From Thiobacillus denitrificans (GTDB lineage: Bacteria; Pseudomonadota; Gammaproteobacteria; Burkholderiales; Thiobacillaceae), in NCBI GenBank assembly GCA_002343685.1, contig DDRS01000034.1, positions 1 through 64,000 of the forward strand: a DNA stretch of 64,000 bases. Direction: 5' to 3'. Both the position numbers and the translations under genes were made by a program. Under the pieces are notes generated by a model, which ran no database searches, was not told the origin of the DNA, and saw only the letters and a program-made list of their open reading frames with translations. Numbering within the stretch: position 1 is the stretch's first letter; each line of letters opens with the position of its first letter. This document shows positions 8,181 through 17,219 of the stretch, piece after piece.

Positions 8181-11100
8181 ATGACCGCACGCCTGCGCGA
8201 AATCCCCTACAACTACACCTCGTTTTCAGATCGCGAAATCGTCATCCGCCTGCTCGGCGCCGAAGCATGGGGCGTGCTCAACACGCTGCGCGGCGAACGC
8301 AAAACGGGGCGTTCAGCCCGCATGTTGTTCGAGGTGCTGGGTGATATCTGGGTGGTTCGGCGCAATCCCTATCTGGAAGACGACCTGCTCGACAACCCCA
8401 AACGGCGGCAGATGTTGATCGACGCATTGCGCCATCGCCTGCACGAAATCGAAGTGCGACGCCAGGGCAACGAACTGGTCGGACAGCTGCTGGCGGCAGC
8501 GGAACGCGCGGTACGCGAATTCGAAGCCTGGTTCGCCAACACGGCCAGTCTGCGCGCGCGTATCCAGCGCCGTCTGGCTGGCGTGACCCGACGCGACAAC
8601 ATCGCGTTTGACGGCCTGGCGCGTGTCTCGCATGTCACCGACGCGACCGACTGGCGCGTGGAATATCCTTTCGTGGTGTTGACGCCGGATACCGAAGCCG
8701 AGATGGCCGGTCTGGTGGCCGGTCTGATCGAACTGGGCTTGACCATCATTCCGCGCGGCGGCGGCACCGGCTATACCGGCGGAGCGGTACCGCTCACCGA
8801 ACATGCGGCCGTCATCAACACCGAAAAGCTCGAAACGATGAGCGCGGTGGAACTGCAGCACCTGCCCGGCTGCGAATTCGAAGTACCCACCATTCATTGC
8901 GGCGCTGGCGTCGTCACCAAGCGGGTGATGGAAGCGGCCGATGCCGCAGGCCTGGTGTTCGCGGTCGATCCGACGTCCGCCGATGCCTCAACCATCGGCG
9001 GCAACGTGTCGATGAACGCAGGGGGCAAGAAGGCCGTGCTGTGGGGGACTGCGCTCGACAATCTGGTGTCGTGGAAAATGGTTACGCCCGACGCCAACTG
9101 GATCGAGGTCAGCCGCCTCAACCACAACCTCGGCAAGATCCACGACGCGCCTTCGGCAACCTTCGAGATCCGCCATTTCGCCGCCGACGGCAAGACGCCG
9201 AAAGCTTCGCCGGAGATCCTCACCATCCCCGGCAGCCGTTTCCGCAAGACCGGACTCGGCAAGGACGTCACCGACAAGTTCCTCGCCGGCCTGCCGGGCA
9301 TCCAGAAGGAAGGTTGCGACGGCCTGATCACCTCGGCACGCTTCATCCTGCACCGGCTGCCCGCGCATACCCGTACCGTGTGCCTGGAATTCTTCGGCAC
9401 GGCACGCGACGCCACACCCGCCATCGTCGAGATCAAGGATTATTGCGATGCCCATCCGGGCATCCTGCTGGCCGGGCTGGAGCACCTCGACGCGCGCTAT
9501 GTGAAGGCGGTCGGCTACGCAACCAAGTCGCCGCGCGCCGCGCGCCCGAACATGGTGCTGCTGATCGACGTGGTCTCGGACGATGAAGTCGCGGTGGGCG
9601 AAGCCGCGTCGAAGATCGTCCAGCTCGCCAACGCACGCAGCGGCGAGGGGTTCATCGCGGTGTCGGCGGAAACGCGCAAGAAATTCTGGCTCGACCGCGC
9701 CCGTACCGCGGCCATCGCGGCACATACCAACGCATTCAAGATCAACGAGGACGTGGTGATCCCGCTCCCCCGTCTGGGCGACTACACCGACGGCATCGAG
9801 CGTATCAACATCGAGTTGTCGATCACCAACAAACTGAAGCTGCTCGATGCCCTGGCCGAATTCTTCGCGGCACCGCTGCCGCTGCTGGAGGACGATGACA
9901 CCGTCGCCGATCCGGTGCAGGTGGAAGAAAAACAGGCTCAGGCACGCAATCTCGTCGCTGCCGTGCGTGCCCGCTGGGCGGGCTATCTGGCCGATCTCGA
10001 CGCGCCGCACGAAAGCGGCACCGTGTTCACTGCCCTGCGCGACAAGCATATTCGCGTGTCATGGAAACGCGAGGTAAAACGCGAACTGCACCAGCTGTTC
10101 ATCGGCCGCGAGTACACCAAGGTGCTCGAATCCTGCGACAGCATCCACAAAGCGGTATTGAAAAGCCGCGTGTTCGTGGCATTGCACATGCACGCCGGCG
10201 ACGGCAACGTGCACACCAACATTCCGGTCAACTCCGACGATTACGCCATGCTGCAGGCCGCCAACGCGGCAGTGGCACGCATCATGGCGCTGGCGACCGA
10301 ACTCGGCGGGGTGATTTCGGGCGAACACGGTATCGGGTTGACCAAGCTGGAGTTTCTCGACGCTGCGACCATCGCGACCTTTGCCGAATACAAGAAGAAA
10401 GTCGATCCCGAGCATCATTTCAATAAAGGCAAACTGCTGCCCGGCGGGGATCTGCACAATGCCTACACGCCGTCATTCAGCCTGCTGGAGGCCGAATCGA
10501 TCATTCTCGAGGCCTCCGAGACCGGGGCCATCGCCGATTCCATCAAGGACTGCCTGCGCTGCGGCAAGTGCAAGCCCGTGTGCAACACCCATATCCCGCG
10601 CGCCAACCTTCTGTACAGCCCGCGCAACAAGATCCTCGCCACCTCGCTGCTGATCGAGGCCTTCCTGTACGAGGAACAGACCCGGCGCGGCACATCCCTG
10701 AAGCACTTCGACGAGTTCGGCGACGTCGCCGACCACTGCACCATCTGCCACAAGTGCAAGAACCCCTGCCCGGTCGACATCGACTTCGGCGACGTCTCCA
10801 TCGCCATGCGCAACATGCTACGCAAACAAGGCAAGAAGAAATTCAACCCCGGCACCTGGGCGTCGATGGCCTTCCTCAACGCGACCGACCCCGCCACCAT
10901 CAAGGCGCTGAGGAAGCCACTGATCGAATGGGGCTACGCCAGCCAGCGCCTGGGGAACCAACTGTTCAAGCGCATGGGCCTGATCCAGGCGCAGACCCAA
11001 CATCCGCCTGCCACACTGGGCCGGCCGAAGCTCGTCGCGCAGGTGATCCATCTGGTCAACAAGCCGATGCCGGGCGGGCTGCCGAAAAAGACCTCGCGCG

Positions 11101-11951
11101 CGCTGCTGGGTCTGGAAGACCCGTCCATCGTCCCCATCCTGCGCAACCCCGCCAAACTGTCCGACGATTCCGACGCGGTGTTCTATTTTCCCGGCTGCGG
11201 TTCGGAACGCCTGTTCTCGCAGGTGGGACTCGCCACCCAGGCCATGTTGTTCGAACTCGGCGCCCAGACCGTGCTGCCGCCCGGCTACCTGTGCTGTGGT
11301 TATCCGCAGACCGCAGGTGGTCAGGCCGACAAGGGCGAAGCCATCACCGCGGCCAACCGCGTGCTGTTCCACCGCGTCGCCAACACGCTCAACTACCTCG
11401 ACATCAAGACCGTGCTCGTGTCATGCGGTACCTGCATGGACCAACTCCTGAAATACGAATTCGAGAAGATCTTCCCCGGCTGTCGCCTGCTCGACATCCA
11501 CGAATACCTGATGGAAAAAGGCGTCAAGCTCGACAACGTGGCCGGCGAGAAATACCTCTTCCACGACCCCTGCCACACGCCGATGAAAACCCACGCGCCG
11601 ATGAAAGTCGCCAACACGCTGTTGGGCGGCGGCGTGCACCTGTCCGACCGCTGCTGCGGCGAATCCGGCACCCTCGCCGTCAGCCGGCCGGACATCTCCA
11701 CGCAGATCCGCTTCCGCAAGGAAGAGGAAATCCGCGCCGGGGTCGCCGCACTGGCCACCGGCAGCCAGCCGATCAAGCTCCTGACCAGCTGCCCGTCGTG
11801 CCTGCAGGGACTGGCACGCTACAGCGACGACACGAATACCGAGCCGGATTACATCGTGATCGAGCTGGCGAAAAAACTGCTCGGGGAAAACTGGATGACG
11901 AACTACCTCACCCGCGTCGGGAATGGCGGGATCGAGCGTGTGCTGCTGTAA
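8181..11951 (+). CDS. Large FAD-linked dehydrogenase with DUF3683, Fe-S and CCG domains
   Basis: 1256 residues fusing several parts. A DUF3683-type N-terminus (1-about 150) is followed by an FAD-binding_4 domain (PRGGGTGYTGGAVPL near 192; DPTSADASTIGGNVSMNAGG near 260) and an FAD-linked oxidase C-terminal domain with GDGNVHTNIPVNSDD and SGEHGIGLTK. Two 4Fe-4S motifs follow (CLRCGKCKPVC near 793; CTICHKCKNPCP near 853). Two CCG domains end the protein (FPGCGSERLF with LCCGYPQ, and CHTP with CCGESGTL near 1158). This is the D-lactate/glycolate dehydrogenase-GlpC architecture in one chain. It probably oxidises a 2-hydroxy acid and feeds electrons to the quinone pool; the substrate is not determined. 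Confidence 0.9.
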   Translation: MTARLREIPYNYTSFSDREIVIRLLGAEAWGVLNTLRGERKTGRSARMLFEVLGDIWVVRRNPYLEDDLLDNPKRRQMLIDALRHRLHEIEVRRQGNELVGQLLAAAERAVREFEAWFANTASLRARIQRRLAGVTRRDNIAFDGLARVSHVTDATDWRVEYPFVVLTPDTEAEMAGLVAGLIELGLTIIPRGGGTGYTGGAVPLTEHAAVINTEKLETMSAVELQHLPGCEFEVPTIHCGAGVVTKRVMEAADAAGLVFAVDPTSADASTIGGNVSMNAGGKKAVLWGTALDNLVSWKMVTPDANWIEVSRLNHNLGKIHDAPSATFEIRHFAADGKTPKASPEILTIPGSRFRKTGLGKDVTDKFLAGLPGIQKEGCDGLITSARFILHRLPAHTRTVCLEFFGTARDATPAIVEIKDYCDAHPGILLAGLEHLDARYVKAVGYATKSPRAARPNMVLLIDVVSDDEVAVGEAASKIVQLANARSGEGFIAVSAETRKKFWLDRARTAAIAAHTNAFKINEDVVIPLPRLGDYTDGIERINIELSITNKLKLLDALAEFFAAPLPLLEDDDTVADPVQVEEKQAQARNLVAAVRARWAGYLADLDAPHESGTVFTALRDKHIRVSWKREVKRELHQLFIGREYTKVLESCDSIHKAVLKSRVFVALHMHAGDGNVHTNIPVNSDDYAMLQAANAAVARIMALATELGGVISGEHGIGLTKLEFLDAATIATFAEYKKKVDPEHHFNKGKLLPGGDLHNAYTPSFSLLEAESIILEASETGAIADSIKDCLRCGKCKPVCNTHIPRANLLYSPRNKILATSLLIEAFLYEEQTRRGTSLKHFDEFGDVADHCTICHKCKNPCPVDIDFGDVSIAMRNMLRKQGKKKFNPGTWASMAFLNATDPATIKALRKPLIEWGYASQRLGNQLFKRMGLIQAQTQHPPATLGRPKLVAQVIHLVNKPMPGGLPKKTSRALLGLEDPSIVPILRNPAKLSDDSDAVFYFPGCGSERLFSQVGLATQAMLFELGAQTVLPPGYLCCGYPQTAGGQADKGEAITAANRVLFHRVANTLNYLDIKTVLVSCGTCMDQLLKYEFEKIFPGCRLLDIHEYLMEKGVKLDNVAGEKYLFHDPCHTPMKTHAPMKVANTLLGGGVHLSDRCCGESGTLAVSRPDISTQIRFRKEEEIRAGVAALATGSQPIKLLTSCPSCLQGLARYSDDTNTEPDYIVIELAKKLLGENWMTNYLTRVGNGGIERVLL

Positions 11952-11973
11952 ACCTCCAGTTCGACCGGAAAAT

Positions 11974-11993
11974 CCGGGGCGCGATTGCCCCGG
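11974..11993 (+). terminator. Hairpin after the dehydrogenase gene, weak terminator
   Basis: CCGGGGC (11974-11980) pairs with GCCCCGG (11987-11993) around GCGATT, with flanking CCGG repeats that can lengthen the structure. There is no T tract, so factor-independent termination is doubtful. Confidence 0.35.
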
Positions 11994-12079
11994 AAAACCG
12001 GCCATGCTATCGTCCTGCCTGCGGAGACCAGATATAACAATCAGTTAAATCAAATACTTGGTCTTAGGGGAGGAAAATC

Positions 12080-13126
12080 ATGCACGTCCGTCTGACGACG
12101 CTTGCTGCCGCACTCATGATCGGCGTCACACCTGCTTGGGCAACCGATTTGCCCGCTTACGAAACCTATTCGGCCGCTGCGGATTTCGGCACGAATTTTT
12201 TCAGTAGCGATCCAACGTATACGCAGCTACTGGACACCACGGCGACACCAGGGGCAACTGCGCAAATCAGCGGCTCGGGGTATACGGCCTCGGCCAGCAC
12301 AAGCCTGGGCAGCAACCATGCCTATGCGAGCGCCAGCGCCATGCCCTCCAACGTGCTCAGCGCAGGGAGTTTCTCGGGCTGGTACGACCAGGTCACGATC
12401 ACCGGCGGCAGCGGCACGGGCACTGCGAATTTCACGGTGCAATTGAACGGAACGGTTGACGTCGGCGCCATGGCTGGCGGACTCGGCTACACGCTTGGCG
12501 CCAGCAGCGTGCATCCGAGCCTGCTCACCAGCAACACACTGACCTTCAATGCGATCAATACCACGCCTTGGGCACTGGATGCGGCCACGCCGATCGCCAG
12601 CTACCTGATCGGTGCATCGCCCTACAACGACACGTCGATTCTTTTTTCCAGCACGCCTTATCCCACTGATCCCACGAGTGGAGGAATCCTCGGAATCCCC
12701 GCCCTCGACCCGTCTCTTGGAGGCGGCACGGGCATGGGATTCCCTACCCCAGACCTTGTTCTGACTCCCGGTTCGGGACAAAGCGTCAACGTCACCCTAC
12801 ATGGCACGCTCAACTTCACCTACGGTGAAGCGTTCTACCTGATTGGCGGCCTGGGTGCATCAGTGATCGGCGATGGGCTTCAGTCATTTTGCTCCTTCAC
12901 GGTTGGGGATACGTGTACACCGCCAGTCAAGGACGGCAGCGGTGCCACCACCCTCGACTTCTCGAACAGCGCGAACCTCATCAACATCGCGCTGCCCGAG
13001 GGCGCAACGGCCAGCTTCGCCTCCGGCAACGTCTACAACGTGACTACCGTGCCCGAGCCCGACGCATGGCTCATGCTGCTGGCCGGGCTGGGGCTGGTGG
13101 GCTGGCGGGCACGCCGCCGCGCCTGA
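12080..13126 (+). CDS. PEP-CTERM sorting domain protein, first of three
   Basis: 348 residues. A Sec signal peptide (MHVRLTTLAAALMIGVTPAWA) is followed by a Ser/Thr/Gly-rich, low-Lys secreted region. The C-terminus has the PEP-CTERM signature: VPEPDAWLMLLAGLGLVGW then ARRRA, that is a VPEP motif, a hydrophobic helix and a short Arg cluster. Such proteins are processed by an exosortase and placed at the cell surface or in the extracellular matrix. AGGGGAGG precedes the ATG by about seven bases. Unlike the other two PEP-CTERM genes of the window, no -24/-12 element is visible upstream. The function of the exported domain is unknown. Confidence 0.9.
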   Translation: MHVRLTTLAAALMIGVTPAWATDLPAYETYSAAADFGTNFFSSDPTYTQLLDTTATPGATAQISGSGYTASASTSLGSNHAYASASAMPSNVLSAGSFSGWYDQVTITGGSGTGTANFTVQLNGTVDVGAMAGGLGYTLGASSVHPSLLTSNTLTFNAINTTPWALDAATPIASYLIGASPYNDTSILFSSTPYPTDPTSGGILGIPALDPSLGGGTGMGFPTPDLVLTPGSGQSVNVTLHGTLNFTYGEAFYLIGGLGASVIGDGLQSFCSFTVGDTCTPPVKDGSGATTLDFSNSANLINIALPEGATASFASGNVYNVTTVPEPDAWLMLLAGLGLVGWRARRRA

Positions 13127-13150
13127 GCGGCTGCTTGCCAAGCCTGGTCC

Positions 13151-13178
13151 CGCCCCGCATGATGCGGGGCGTCTTGTT
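13151..13178 (+). terminator. Intrinsic terminator after the first PEP-CTERM gene
   Basis: CGCCCCGCA (13151-13159) and TGCGGGGCG (13163-13171) form a 9-bp GC-rich stem with a TGA loop, followed by TCTTGTTT. It sits 24 bases after the PEP-CTERM stop and just ahead of the HIT gene. Confidence 0.7.
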
Positions 13179-13192
13179 TCAAGGAAGCGCGT

Positions 13193-13600
13193 ATGTCCGA
13201 TTGTCCCTTATGCAGTGCGCCGGGCGGGCGACTGTTATGGCAGGATGAGTTCTGCCGCGTGGTGCGGGCCGACGAATCGGATTACCCCGGTTTCCTGCGC
13301 GTGATCCTCAACCGCCACGTCAAGGAAATGACCGACCTGGTGCTGGAAGAGCGCTCGCGTTTGATGATGATGGTGTGCAAAACCGAGCAGGTCGTTCGCG
13401 ACGTGATGCGGCCCGACAAGATCAATCTCGCCTCGCTCGGCAACGTGGTGCCGCATCTGCACTGGCACGTGATTCCGCGCTTTGCGGACGATCCGCATTT
13501 CCCGAATCCGGTATGGGGGGAGAGGCTGCGGGAAACGTCTCGCGCAGTACCCGCCGACCTGGACGCGCAGCTTGCCGCGGCGTTCAACTCACTGGTGTAG
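13193..13600 (+). CDS. HIT family protein (histidine triad hydrolase or transferase)
   Basis: 135 residues with the histidine triad HLHWHVIPRF near residue 84, the catalytic motif of nucleotide-binding HIT proteins. An N-terminal CPLC pair (residues 4-7) may bind zinc. Many family members hydrolyse nucleotide phosphoramidates or dinucleoside polyphosphates; the substrate here is not known. AAGGAAGC precedes the ATG. It is convergent with phoR. Confidence 0.88.
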   Translation: MSDCPLCSAPGGRLLWQDEFCRVVRADESDYPGFLRVILNRHVKEMTDLVLEERSRLMMMVCKTEQVVRDVMRPDKINLASLGNVVPHLHWHVIPRFADDPHFPNPVWGERLRETSRAVPADLDAQLAAAFNSLV

Positions 13601-13628
13601 TCCCCCTCCCAAACCATTGAAGCACCAG

Positions 13629-13692
13629 GAACCACGCTCCACCCGCAAGGGGTAGGCCGTGGTTCTATTGGCGCTAAAGCGCCAAGAACCAC
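13629..13692. terminator. Alternative hairpins between the HIT gene and phoR
   Basis: GTGGTTC (13659-13665) pairs with GAACCAC (13686-13692). Inside it TTGGCGCT (13668-13675) pairs with AGCGCCAA (13678-13685), giving a long hairpin with a two-base loop. A third copy, GAACCACG at 13629-13636, can instead pair with CGTGGTTC at 13658-13665. The position between two convergent genes suits a bidirectional termination signal, although the T tracts are poor. Confidence 0.5.
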
Positions 13693-13694
13693 GC

Positions 13695-15047
13695 TCAGCC
13701 GACGGCTTGCTCGCGTTCGGGAAACGGAATGACCGTGCCGCTTTTCTCCGCGCCGGGCAGTTGAAGGCGCTGAGCGGGGAAAACGGCCGAGAAGGTGCTG
13801 CCCTTGCCGGGTACGGACTGGATCTCCAGGCGCGCACCGTGGCGGGTCAGCACATGTTTGACGATGGCCAGCCCCAGTCCGGTGCCGCCGGTTTCGCGCG
13901 AACGGCTGCGGTCCACCCGATAGAAGCGTTCGGTCAGGCGGGGAATATGCTCGGCCGCGATGCCTTCGCCGGTATCGATGACGGAAAAAACCCCCTCGCC
14001 GTTGCGCTCTCGCCAAGCCAGGGTGATTTCGCCGCCTTCCGGGGTGTAGCGCACGGCATTCGACACCAGGTTGCCGAGCGCACTGCGGATTTCCTGCAGG
14101 CTGCCTTTCAAGCAGGCCTCGCTCTGGCATTGCAGGCTGACCCGGTGCCGTCCGCGGCTCAGCGATTCCGCTTCGGCCTTCAAGGCCTGCGCCAGCTCGG
14201 GCACGTTGACGAGTTCGTCCTTGAGCGTGTGGTCGGCGCTTTCCAGCCGCGACAGGGTCAGCAAGTCATCCAGCAGGTGTTGCATGCGCCGGGTATGGTC
14301 CAGCATCAAATCGAAATAATGGCGGCTCTCGGCGGCAGGCAGGTCGGGGGCATCGGCCAGGGTCTCGACAAAACCGCCGACCACGGTCAAGGGCGTGCGC
14401 AATTCGTGCGAGACATTGGCGATGAAGTCGCGGCGCATGGCATCGACGCGCTCAAGGTCGGTGATGTCGCGGGCGACCAGCAGCTTCTGCGATTCGCCGA
14501 ACGGCACCAGTTGCAGGGACAGGATAAGTTCGCGATTCACCGGCGATTTGCACACCAGGCGCCGCGAATAATCGGCTGCGTCGAGAAAATCCAGGAACTG
14601 TGCCTGCCGCAGCAGGTAGCGGATGAACTGGCCGCGGTCGCGTTCGCAGTCCAGGCCCATGTAGGTGCGGGAAGCAGGGTTGCACCACTCGATCTGTTCG
14701 CTGCGGTTGAGAATGACCATGCCGTCGGGCACGGCCATCGCGGCATGTTCGAACTGTTCGAGCGCGGAGGTGAGCTGGCCACGGCTGGCTTTCTGACGGC
14801 GCTGGAGTTTTTGCAGCCGGTAGAAGATGTCGCCCCAGGTGCCGGTGGCGTCCGGCGGCTCCACTTCGTCCGGATTTTCCAGCCAGCGCGCCAGGCGGAA
14901 TTCCTGCCACAGGCGGCGCAGCATCACGAAAGCCTGGACGCCGGCCAGGAACCCCAGCGCAGCCACCCATCCGGAGCCGGCCCACAAGATCAGCGCCACC
15001 AGCAATACGCCGGCCAGCACACTGAGTGGACGCCACCAAAAACCCAT
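13695..15047 (-). CDS. phoR: Phosphate regulon sensor histidine kinase PhoR
   Basis: 450 residues. Two N-terminal hydrophobic segments (about 5-40) are followed by a charged linker, a PAS domain (EHAAMAVPDGMVILNRSEQIEWCN, about 105-200), the phosphoacceptor H-box FIANVSHELRTPLT (about 214) and a catalytic ATPase domain with NAVRYTPEGG, DTGEGI and GGTGLGLAIVKHVL. PhoR phosphorylates PhoB when phosphate is limiting. It follows phoB by 31 bases on the same strand. The start MGFWWRPL gives the usual length of the family. Confidence 0.95.
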   Translation of the reverse strand: MGFWWRPLSVLAGVLLVALILWAGSGWVAALGFLAGVQAFVMLRRLWQEFRLARWLENPDEVEPPDATGTWGDIFYRLQKLQRRQKASRGQLTSALEQFEHAAMAVPDGMVILNRSEQIEWCNPASRTYMGLDCERDRGQFIRYLLRQAQFLDFLDAADYSRRLVCKSPVNRELILSLQLVPFGESQKLLVARDITDLERVDAMRRDFIANVSHELRTPLTVVGGFVETLADAPDLPAAESRHYFDLMLDHTRRMQHLLDDLLTLSRLESADHTLKDELVNVPELAQALKAEAESLSRGRHRVSLQCQSEACLKGSLQEIRSALGNLVSNAVRYTPEGGEITLAWRERNGEGVFSVIDTGEGIAAEHIPRLTERFYRVDRSRSRETGGTGLGLAIVKHVLTRHGARLEIQSVPGKGSTFSAVFPAQRLQLPGAEKSGTVIPFPEREQAVG

Positions 15048-15078
15048 GTTTGCCTGCTTGAAAACCGTGGTGGATGGA

Positions 15079-15771
15079 TTATCCCACGTCGGCCGAAAAG
15101 CGGTAACCCGAGCCGCGCACGGTCTGGATCAGCTCGGAATGGCCGGACGGCTCCAGTGCCAGGCGCAGGCGGCGGATGTGGACGTCGACCGTGCGTTCCT
15201 CCACGAACACGTCGTCGCCCCACACCTGGTCGAGCAGCTGGGTGCGCGAGTAGACGCGCTCGGGGTGCGTCATGAAGAAGTGCAGCAGGCGGAATTCGGT
15301 CGGCCCCAGTTCCAGCGCCTGGCCCTTGCCCTGGACGCGATGGCTGGTGGGATCGAGCTTCAGGCCGTTGATTTCCACCGGCTCGTCGGTCATTTGCGGC
15401 GCCCGTCGACGCAACACGGCCTTGATACGCGACACCAGCTCGCGCGGCGAGAACGGCTTGGTGATGTAGTCGTCGGCGCCGGTATCCAGTCCGAGTACCT
15501 TGTCGCGTTCCTCGCCACGCGCCGTCAGCATGATGATGGGAATCGGCTGGTAGCGCTCGTCGCTGCGCAGACGCTTGCACAGGTCGATCCCCGACATGCC
15601 GGGCAGCATCCAGTCAAGCAGGATGACGTCGGGCAGCGTGCTTTTGAGGAATTTCAGCGCATGCTCGGCGTCACCGGCGGCGGTGACCTGATGCCCGGCC
15701 TGCGCCAGGTTGAATTTCAGCAATTCCTGGATTCCGGGTTCGTCTTCGACCAGCAAAATATTGGCAGCCAT
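15079..15771 (-). CDS. phoB: Phosphate regulon response regulator PhoB
   Basis: 230 residues, the standard OmpR/PhoB layout. The receiver domain has acidic pocket ED (10-11), phosphoacceptor Asp53 (VILLDWMLPG) and Lys near 105 (ITKPFSPREL). A C-terminal winged helix follows (LGPTEFRLLHFFMTHPERVYSR, VDVHIRRLRLAL). It activates genes for phosphate uptake at low phosphate. A Pho box lies 28-63 bases upstream, implying autoregulation. phoR follows in the same operon. Confidence 0.96.
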   Translation of the reverse strand: MAANILLVEDEPGIQELLKFNLAQAGHQVTAAGDAEHALKFLKSTLPDVILLDWMLPGMSGIDLCKRLRSDERYQPIPIIMLTARGEERDKVLGLDTGADDYITKPFSPRELVSRIKAVLRRRAPQMTDEPVEINGLKLDPTSHRVQGKGQALELGPTEFRLLHFFMTHPERVYSRTQLLDQVWGDDVFVEERTVDVHIRRLRLALEPSGHSELIQTVRGSGYRFSADVG

Positions 15772-15798
15772 GTGATTCCAACCTTGTTTTGATGGTGG

Positions 15799-15834
15799 CC
15801 ATACTATGACAGCAGTATGACTGATTTATGACAC
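15799..15834 (-). promoter_or_regulatory. Pho box upstream of phoB (three half-sites)
   Basis: On the minus strand three heptamers occur at 11-base spacing: GTGTCAT, CAGTCAT and CTGTCAT, separated by AAAT and ACTG. The PhoB consensus is CTGTCAT repeated every 11 bases. The first two units read GTGTCATAAATCAGTCAT, close to the full 18-base consensus box. The third unit suggests two PhoB dimers can bind side by side. Confidence 0.8.
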
Positions 15835-15909
15835 CGCCAGCCCCCTTCAAATCCGCGCCTGCCCGCGCACTGGTAGAATCCCTGGCTGACTCCGTTCACC
15901 CCCTCTGCC

Positions 15910-16644
15910 ATGGATAAAACCACCCATTTCGGCTACCAGCAGGTCGCCGAGTCCGAAAAAGCCGCCAAAGTGGCCGAGGTCTTCCATTCCGTCGCCGCCC
16001 AATACGACGTCATGAACGACCTCATGTCGGCCGGCCTGCACCGGCTGTGGAAGCGCTTTGCCGTGGCGCAGGCGGGCTTGCGGCCCGGCATGAAGGTGCT
16101 CGACGTCGCCGGTGGCACCGCCGACCTGACCCGGCTGTTCCTGAAGGAAGTCGGCGACACCGGCCAGGTGCTGCTCACCGACATCAACTTCTCGATGCTG
16201 CGCGAAGGCCGCGACCGCATGCTCAACGAGGGCAGGACGCCGCCGGCCATTCAATGCGATGGCGAGCGGTTGCCGTTTCCAGACGACTATTTCGATTGCG
16301 TATCAGTCGCCTTCGGGCTCCGGAACATGACGCACAAGGATCAGGCGCTGGCCGAGATGAACCGCGTGCTGAAACCCGGCGGCCGCCTCCTGGTACTGGA
16401 ATTTTCCAAGGTGTGGAAGCCGCTGGAACCCGCCTACGACCTGTATTCCTTCAAACTGCTGCCGCTGATGGGCAAGCTGGTTGCCAAGGACGCCGCCAGC
16501 TACCAGTACCTGGCCGAGTCGATCCGCATGCATCCTGGCCAGGAAGAACTCAAGGCGATGATGGAGACCGCCGGCTTCGCCAAGGTCAGCTATCACAACC
16601 TCACCGCCGGTGTCGTCGCACTGCATAAAGGCTTCAAGGTTTGA
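15910..16644 (+). CDS. ubiE: UbiE, demethylmenaquinone/2-methoxy-benzoquinol methyltransferase
   Basis: 244 residues, full length. It shows the UbiE N-terminus THFGYQQVAESEKAAKVAEVFHSVAAQYDVMNDLMS, the SAM-binding motif VLDVAGGTADL and FGLRNMTHKDQALAEMNRVLKPGG. It performs the C-methylation step of ubiquinone (and, where present, menaquinone) synthesis. The stop overlaps the TTG start of ubiJ, and ubiB follows, giving the conserved ubiE-ubiJ-ubiB operon. It is divergent from phoB across a 138-base intergenic region that includes the Pho box. Confidence 0.96.
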   Translation: MDKTTHFGYQQVAESEKAAKVAEVFHSVAAQYDVMNDLMSAGLHRLWKRFAVAQAGLRPGMKVLDVAGGTADLTRLFLKEVGDTGQVLLTDINFSMLREGRDRMLNEGRTPPAIQCDGERLPFPDDYFDCVSVAFGLRNMTHKDQALAEMNRVLKPGGRLLVLEFSKVWKPLEPAYDLYSFKLLPLMGKLVAKDAASYQYLAESIRMHPGQEELKAMMETAGFAKVSYHNLTAGVVALHKGFKV

Positions 16645-17219
16645 TCGCTGAAAGCCTCTTCGAACGTAGCCTCAACCATCTGTTGCGGCAGTCGCCCGGT
16701 ACGGCCGAGGCGCTTGTCAGGCACGCCGGTGCGAGCGTGCGCTTCGACCTGGCATTCAAGCAATTCGATTTCCGCATCGCCGACGACGGCTGTTTTTCCG
16801 AAGCCGTGGTCGATGCCCCCGACGCCGTCATCCGCCCCACCCCCGCGCTCGTCGCCCGCCTGCCGTTTTTCGGCCGCGATGCGCTGCGCGACGCCGACTA
16901 CACCGGCGACCCAGCCTTGCTCGCCACGCTCGACCGCGTCTTCAAGCAACTGGATTGGGATGTCGAGGCCGATCTGGCGCCATTGGTCGGCGGCATTGCC
17001 GCACACCGGCTGAACACGATCGGCCGCGACGCCCTCGCCGGTATCGCCCGCGCTTTCTCGGCACTGGGCCACAACGCAAGCGAGTACCTGGTCGAGGAAG
17101 TCGAGCTGATGGCGCGCGGCGTCGACGTCGCGCGCTTCAACCAGGCGGTCGACGTGTTGGCCGACGACACGGCACGGCTGGATGCCCGCCTGCGGCGGCT
17201 GGAAACGCGCGACGCATGA
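16641..17219 (+). CDS. ubiJ: UbiJ, SCP2-domain ubiquinone biosynthesis accessory protein
   Basis: 192 residues. The N-terminal two-thirds resembles an SCP2 lipid-binding domain (RFDLAFKQFDFRIADDGCF, DAVIRPTPALVARLPF) and the C-terminus is a charged helical region, as in UbiJ (about 200 residues). UbiJ is a scaffold of the soluble Ubi complex that handles hydrophobic intermediates. The start is a TTG (16641) whose last two bases are part of the ubiE stop TGA. The stop overlaps the ubiB start by four bases, so translational coupling runs through the operon. Confidence 0.88.
   Translation: MIAESLFERSLNHLLRQSPGTAEALVRHAGASVRFDLAFKQFDFRIADDGCFSEAVVDAPDAVIRPTPALVARLPFFGRDALRDADYTGDPALLATLDRVFKQLDWDVEADLAPLVGGIAAHRLNTIGRDALAGIARAFSALGHNASEYLVEEVELMARGVDVARFNQAVDVLADDTARLDARLRRLETRDA

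Noticed and set aside
10568..12037. 489-codon plus-strand frame inside the FAD/Fe-S dehydrogenase
   Set aside because: Arg/Pro/Gln-rich shadow in the +2 frame of a well-supported gene.
12000..12079. Sigma-54 element upstream of the first PEP-CTERM gene
   Set aside because: I looked for TGGCAC-N5-TTGCW on both strands between 11952 and 12079 and found no acceptable match.
13659..15275. 538-codon plus-strand frame opposite phoR
   Set aside because: Antisense shadow of phoR/phoB; both real genes have complete motif sets.
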